DNA of 8,981 nucleotides from Deltaproteobacteria bacterium (lineage in GTDB: Bacteria > Desulfobacterota > DSM-4660 > Desulfatiglandales > Desulfatiglandaceae). Numbering within the stretch: the first letter of the stretch is position 1; each line of letters starts with the position of its first letter. The stretch covers positions 1 to 8,981 of the forward strand of contig JAFDKD010000116.1 in the NCBI GenBank assembly GCA_019307165.1. Reading direction: 5' to 3'. Positions 5,461 to 8,981 of the stretch are shown one piece after another. Made by a program: the position numbers and the translations under genes. Below the pieces are notes generated by a model, which was not told the origin of the DNA, ran no database searches, and saw only the letters and a list, made by a program, of their open reading frames with translations.

Positions 5461-7113
5461 GTGAAACCTATCCGCTATCAACAGGACATGGTGGACGAAT
5501 TCCTGGACAAAGGCTACTGGACCCAGGAACTCTTCTATGATTTCTACGACCGCAATGCACGGGAACTGGGGGACCGGGAGGCCCTGGTGGATTCGAAATA
5601 CCGGGTGACCTGGGCCGAGGCCAAGCGTCTGGTGGATGCCATCGCCATTTCCTGGGCGGAGTTGGGCATTCCCCAACACGACCGCATTATCATACAATCG
5701 CCCAACAGCGTGTACGGTTTCCTCGCCCGTATTGCCGCGGAACGGGCCGGCCTCATTTCCCTGACGGTCTACCCCTACCTCCGGGAGCGGGAACTGACTT
5801 ACATGGTGGAGCGGACCGAGGCCACCGCCGTGGTCATCCCGGTGGCGTATCGGAAATTCAATTATCTGAACATGTACAAGGAACTTCAGAAGCAGTTCCC
5901 CCACCTTAAATATGTGTTTCTCTTCGACGAAGAGGTCCCCCCGGGCGCCCCTGAAAACACCTTTTCACTGCCCAAACTGGCGCAGGAGCGGGCCGGGAAG
6001 CCGGTGGACGAAACCCAGCTCCAGGCCCGGCGATTGGACCCCATCTGGAATGTGGCCCTTTTGACCACCACATCGGGGACCACGGGAATCCCCAAGCTGG
6101 TGGAATGGCCTCCGGCCCCCAGGGTCTGCACGTCCAAGGGACGGGTGGATATCTGGGGATTGAACAAGGATGATATCACCATGGCCATCGCGCCCCACGC
6201 GGGAGGGGCCGCCGGGACGCTCACTTATTTTGCCGCGCCTATTGCGGGCGCCAAAACGGTCATGCTGGAGGAGTTCACGCCCGAAGGGGCCCTGGCCCTG
6301 ATCGAAAAGGAAAAGGCCACGGCCATCGGCGTGGTGCCCACCCACCTGGTGCGCATGCTGGAAGCGGACCATGGGAAATACGATCTCAGTTCGCTCAGGT
6401 TCATCCGGTCCGCGGGCGGATATCTTTCTCCGCAGGTGGCTGAAGAGGCTGAAGAGGCCTTCGGCGCCTCCATCACCAGCGACCTGGGGACCCAGGACAA
6501 GGGGTCGGTTTCCGGATGCCGTGTGGAAGACTCCAAGGAACTGCGGCGAAGGACCGTGGGCCGGATGCTCCCCGGCAACGCGGTACGCCTCCTCGATGAA
6601 AACGGCAATGAGGTGCCCGACGGGGAACCGGGCATCCTGTATTTCAGGGGGCCCCATGCACCCGCCGGTTATTACCGGGACGAGGAGCTGACCGGTACGG
6701 TATTCGACGACAAGGGCTGGACCACCACCGAGGACATCGTGAAATTCGACGAAGGCTGCCTGTGGATCCTGGGACGGGCCAAAGACATGATCATCCGCGG
6801 CGGGCAGAACATTTACCCGGCGGAAGTGGAGGGGCTTCTGAACGAGCACCCCAAGGTGTCCTCCGTGGCCATCGTGGGCTACCCGGACCGGGCCATGGGC
6901 GAGAAATGCTGCGCCTATGTGATTCCCAAACCGGGTCAAACCTTCATATTTGAAGAAATGGTGGAATTCCTCAAGGGCAAGAAGCTGGCCATGTTCAAAC
7001 TGCCCGAGCGCCTGGAGGTCGTGGACGAATTTCCGGCCGTGGGTGATTCTGGCAAGGTGAACAAGGAGACGCTCAAGAAGGACATCGCCGCCAAGGTTGA
7101 AGCCGGCCAGTAG
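5461..7113 (+). CDS. AMP-forming aryl acid:CoA ligase of the 2,3-dihydroxybenzoate-AMP ligase-like group
   Basis: This 550-residue member of the ANL (adenylate-forming) superfamily would activate a carboxylic acid with ATP and transfer it to CoA or a carrier thiol. It shows the phosphate loop TTTSGTTGIPK (202-212), substrate-pocket region APHAGGAAGT (244-253), GWTTTED (419-425), the hinge region GRAKDMIIRGGQNIYPAEVE (438-457) and the C-terminal lysine in GKVNKETLKK (K532). The opening DKGYWTQE and the SGKVNK end recall EntE/DhbE-type aryl-AMP ligases more than benzoate-CoA ligases. The A5 motif, usually YGxTE, reads LGTQD (342-346), which is unusual. It starts at GTG 5461, with AGGAGG at 5449-5454. 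Its place after a UbiD carboxylase suggests that it traps the carboxylation product, such as a hydroxybenzoate, as a CoA ester. Superfamily is certain, substrate is not. Confidence 0.8.
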   Translation: MKPIRYQQDMVDEFLDKGYWTQELFYDFYDRNARELGDREALVDSKYRVTWAEAKRLVDAIAISWAELGIPQHDRIIIQSPNSVYGFLARIAAERAGLISLTVYPYLRERELTYMVERTEATAVVIPVAYRKFNYLNMYKELQKQFPHLKYVFLFDEEVPPGAPENTFSLPKLAQERAGKPVDETQLQARRLDPIWNVALLTTTSGTTGIPKLVEWPPAPRVCTSKGRVDIWGLNKDDITMAIAPHAGGAAGTLTYFAAPIAGAKTVMLEEFTPEGALALIEKEKATAIGVVPTHLVRMLEADHGKYDLSSLRFIRSAGGYLSPQVAEEAEEAFGASITSDLGTQDKGSVSGCRVEDSKELRRRTVGRMLPGNAVRLLDENGNEVPDGEPGILYFRGPHAPAGYYRDEELTGTVFDDKGWTTTEDIVKFDEGCLWILGRAKDMIIRGGQNIYPAEVEGLLNEHPKVSSVAIVGYPDRAMGEKCCAYVIPKPGQTFIFEEMVEFLKGKKLAMFKLPERLEVVDEFPAVGDSGKVNKETLKKDIAAKVEAGQ

Positions 7114-7230
7114 AAAAGGATTCGAGGGGTCGAGGGGTCAAGGATTCAAGTGAAAAAATCCTCTAATTGCGGATTCCTTAGCCTCTCGCCCCCCTCGACC
7201 CCTCGGCCCCTTGAATCCTTGAACCCTTTT
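7114..7230. repeat. Intergenic repeat with two inverted segments in swapped order
   Basis: Immediately after the ligase stop, CGAGGGGTCGAGGGG (7123-7137) is a perfect inverted copy of 7191-7205, and TCAAGGATTCAAG (7138-7150) is a perfect inverted copy of 7210-7222. AAAAGG at 7114-7119 also pairs with CCTTTT at 7225-7230. The 15-bp and 13-bp pairs are not nested: each arm has them in the same left-to-right order, so both cannot pair in one simple hairpin. The loop holds a small AATCC/GGATT stem (7157-7175). It resembles a mobile or expanding intergenic repeat; it may also impede transcription into the next gene. Confidence 0.6.
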
Positions 7231-7310
7231 CTTTCGTGTTCTTCGTGGTGAAAAAACCGGTTTCATAACGGCGCGGCCGATTGGTTCAAACAATCAGGGG
7301 AAGGAAACCC

Positions 7311-8425
7311 ATGTCGAAATCCGTGCTCATCATCTCCACCATGGACACCAAAGGGGAGGAGACCCTTTACCTGAAAGACAGGGTGGCGGCCTTCGGGTTG
7401 ACGCCGGTGCTCATGGACCTGGCCATGCGGGGGGTGGGGCCTTCCCCGGCCGATATCACTCCGGCACAGGTGGCCGCGGCAGGCGGCAGCAGCCTTGACG
7501 ACATCCGCTCCTCCAGTGAGCGGTCGCGGATCACCAACATCACCATTGCCGGCGCATCGGCGCTGGCCCGGGACCTGCTGGCGGAAGGCAGGCTGGATGC
7601 CGTGGTAGGGCCGGCCTGTCCACCCGGTATATCGGCACCGGCGATATTGCCCTGTTTCACTCCGTCATCGAAATATCGGGCCTCTCCGACCTGCTTAAAA
7701 ACGTGATCGACCGGGCCGCGGGCGCCCTGTCGGGCATGCTCATGGAAGGCGTTGCGTCTCCTAAAACGGGCGCTGGAAAGGCCGTTGCCCTGACCATGCT
7801 GGGGCCATGCGAACAGTGCGCCAGCGCCGTGCGAAAGGCCTTGGAAGGAGAAGCCTGGCAGGTGACCGGATTTTCCGCTGCCGGCATCGGGGACCGGGCA
7901 ATGGAGGAAATGATCGGTCAGGGGCTGTTCCGGGGCGTGATCGATCTGGCCCCCGGGGGCGTGGGCGAGCACCTGTTCGGCTTTATGCGGGATGCCGGGC
8001 CTAACCGCCTTGAAACAGCCGGAAAAATGGGCATTCCTCAGGTTGTATCCACGTGCAGCGTCAACCATATGACGCCGAGGAAGTCCCGGTATAAGCCCGG
8101 TTACCACGAACGCAGGAAATATGACCTGGACAAGTTCCGGACCTGGCTCCGCATGTCGCCGGAAGAGTTGGCCCGGGTTGCGGAGGCCTTTGCGGAAAAG
8201 CTGAATCGGTCCGGAGCCCCCGTAACCGTGGTGATTCCCAAGCGGGGATGGTCGTCCGTGGACGCGCCGGGCAATCCCACATACGACCCGGCCGAGGACC
8301 GGGCATTCGTGGAGGCCCTCCGAAAAGGACTGAAACAGGAAATCCGCCTGATCGAGGTGGATGCCAATATGGAGGATCCGGAATTTGCCCGCGCCGTGGT
8401 GAAAGAGGCGCTGGAAATTTTCTAG
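7311..8425 (+). pseudogene. Broken Tm-1-like ATP-binding (UPF0261) protein gene, frameshift with internal deletion
   Basis: Translation from ATG 7311 (AAGGAA upstream) gives MSKSVLIISTMDTKGEETLYL, the typical UPF0261/Tm-1-like N-terminus, and stays family-like to DAVVG at about 7610. Beyond that this frame reads unrelated residues and stops at 7706. Family similarity resumes in another frame at about 7619 (STRYIGTGDIALFHSVIEISGL) and continues through RAAGALSGM to the end of the family, stopping at 8425. Intact members are about 400 residues and have, between these blocks, a glycine-rich GLGGGTGT-type nucleotide loop and roughly 30 more residues. That stretch is missing here, so about 100 bases (3n+1) seem lost. 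GTG 7703 overlaps the first stop (GTGA), but a restart there would not restore the loop. Such proteins have an ATP-binding N-terminal domain and a TIM-barrel-like C-terminal domain of mostly unknown role. Real decay and assembly error both remain possible. Confidence 0.8.
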
Positions 8426-8481
8426 CGGACCATTGCAGACATAAAATCAGGACGCTGGTGCCTGCGGGTAGACCGGAAGGC

Positions 8482-8505
8482 TGGAATGTTGGAATATTGG
8501 AATGG
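8482..8505. repeat. Three tandem 8-base TGGAATnn units
   Basis: TGGAATGT, TGGAATAT and TGGAATGG follow one another with an exact period of eight. Such TGGAAT/ATTCCA word runs recur in intergenic DNA of many deltaproteobacterial genomes (from general recollection, not searched). Confidence 0.5.
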
Positions 8506-8564
8506 TGGGTTTCCATGTTCATTGGCATTTTGGATATGTGGTAAGCTTTCCTGAGGCAAAAAAT

Positions 8565-8583
8565 CCCCTTTTGAAAAATGGGG
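8565..8583. repeat. CCCCTTTT/AAAATGGGG inverted repeat
   Basis: CCCCTTTT (8565-8572) faces AAAAATGGGG (8574-8583), an imperfect stem interrupted by one T. It resembles the common intergenic word that reads PFFKRG when translated from the minus strand. Confidence 0.4.
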
Positions 8584-8614
8584 ACGCAGAGGCTGTCCCG
8601 CAACACCTGAGAAA

Positions 8615-8643
8615 CGTCATGCCCGCGAAGGCGGGTATCCAGA
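8615..8643. repeat. Widespread palindromic intergenic repeat (CGTCATGCCCGC...GCGGGTATCCAG type)
   Basis: CCCGC (8622-8626) pairs with GCGGG (8631-8635) around GAAG, and the stem extends through a G-T pair and two A-T pairs to 8619-8638. The flanks CGTCAT and ATCCAG are those of a well-known repeat scattered through many proteobacterial genomes. On the minus strand it encodes the hallmark spurious peptide WIPAFAGMT. It is a REP-like non-coding element, not a gene. Confidence 0.7.
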
Positions 8644-8727
8644 AATCAAACGGGCCTTTGGATCTTCGCGTTTGGCCATGATCCCGGGCTCGGTGACTCG
8701 ACATCTAAAATAAGATAAGAGAAACAA

Positions 8728-8981
8728 ATGCCCAAACGAATCGTCATCGGGATATCAGGGGCCAGCGGCGTCATCTACGGCATCAGGATGCTGCAAAGGC
8801 TCCAAGACAAAGAATTTGAAACCCGCCTCGTCATATCGGAGGCGGGCCGGACCAATATCGAGATCGAGACCGATCTCAAATCGTCCGACGTTGAGGGATT
8901 GGCCGACCGGGTGTATGACAACAAAAACATGGGCGCCGCCCTGGCCAGCGGTTCTTTCCTGACCGAGGGCATGGTGGTGGT
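8728..8981 (+). CDS. ubiX: UbiX flavin prenyltransferase, N-terminal part (runs off the window)
   Basis: Eighty-four residues are visible, of a family usually near 190-200. The start MPKRIVIGISGASGVIYGIR contains the UbiX signature GISGAS for flavin phosphate binding. LVISEAGRTNIEIET and ADRVYDNKNMGAALASGSF (59-77) match the next conserved blocks, including the SGSF loop. UbiX transfers dimethylallyl to FMN, making the prenyl-FMN cofactor that UbiD enzymes need, so it complements the carboxylase gene at 3779-5182. The ATG at 8728 matches the family N-terminus, although the ribosome binding site is weak (an AGATAAGAG-like stretch). It is separated from the rest by repeats and a broken gene, so it may be transcribed independently. 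Confidence 0.92.
   Translation, partial: MPKRIVIGISGASGVIYGIRMLQRLQDKEFETRLVISEAGRTNIEIETDLKSSDVEGLADRVYDNKNMGAALASGSFLTEGMVV

Larger units (their letters stand above)
8426..8727. other. Repeat-rich gap before ubiX
   Basis: These 302 bases hold no credible gene. They carry a mosaic of at least three unrelated short repeats (8482-8505, 8565-8583, 8619-8638). A possible TAAGAT (8711-8716) is too close to the ubiX ATG to be a normal -10 for a leadered mRNA. No terminator with a T-run was seen after the UPF0261 stop. Confidence 0.6.

Noticed and set aside
5965..6939. Minus-strand open frame of 324 codons opposite the ligase gene
   Set aside because: This is a shadow frame. The plus-strand ligase explains the region with continuous family motifs.
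7191..7245. Intrinsic terminator after the ligase gene
   Set aside because: The inverted segments are far apart, and the T-rich part after them (around 7227-7240) is interrupted by C and G. A repeat element explains the structure better.
8519..8704. Minus-strand open frame of 61 codons containing WIPAFAGMT
   Set aside because: This is a well-known artefact of a palindromic intergenic repeat, not a protein gene.

Overview
The window looks like a chromosomal segment of a GC-rich, strictly anaerobic bacterium, most likely a sulfate-reducing or syntrophic member of the Desulfobacterota (former Deltaproteobacteria). That is inferred from two things: the gene content, and gaps filled with short-word repeats of the sort common in those genomes. 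Gene content points to anaerobic activation of a phenolic or other hydroxylated aromatic compound by phosphorylation and carboxylation.

Layout. On the minus strand at the left edge is the N-terminal half of a LysR-type regulator (357 to 1). It is separated by a 322-base divergent control region from a plus-strand series. First come two genes that together resemble a split PEP-synthase-like dikinase: a 619-residue subunit ending in the phosphohistidine domain (680-2539) and a 358-residue ATP-grasp subunit (2654-3730). This is the architecture of proteins 1 and 2 of phenylphosphate synthase. A UbiD-family (de)carboxylase with the prenyl-FMN/metal and catalytic residues follows at 3779-5182. After a repeat-filled gap comes an AMP-forming acid:CoA ligase of the 2,3-dihydroxybenzoate-AMP ligase type (5461-7113). 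Next is a Tm-1-like/UPF0261 gene that is broken (7311-8425). After a second repeat-filled gap, the start of a UbiX flavin prenyltransferase runs off the right edge (8728-8981).

How the genes could work together (inference). The two-subunit synthase would phosphorylate a phenolic hydroxyl at the expense of ATP. UbiD would exchange the phosphate, or directly a ring hydrogen, for a carboxylate, using prenyl-FMN made by UbiX. The ligase would trap the resulting aromatic acid as its CoA thioester for later ring reduction. The LysR protein is a natural candidate activator of the divergent operon. Genes for the small gamma and delta subunits of Thauera phenylphosphate carboxylase and for the third (CBS-domain) synthase subunit are not in the window, so the substrate cannot be fixed: phenol, catechol, hydroquinone or another phenolic are all possible.

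The non-coding DNA is notable. It holds a long perfect hairpin between the two synthase genes, tandem hairpins in the operon leader, an AT-only dyad before ubiD, and three different families of short intergenic repeats after ubiD, after the ligase and before ubiX. The UPF0261 gene appears to have lost roughly 100 bases, including its glycine-rich loop. This could be real decay or an assembly artefact.
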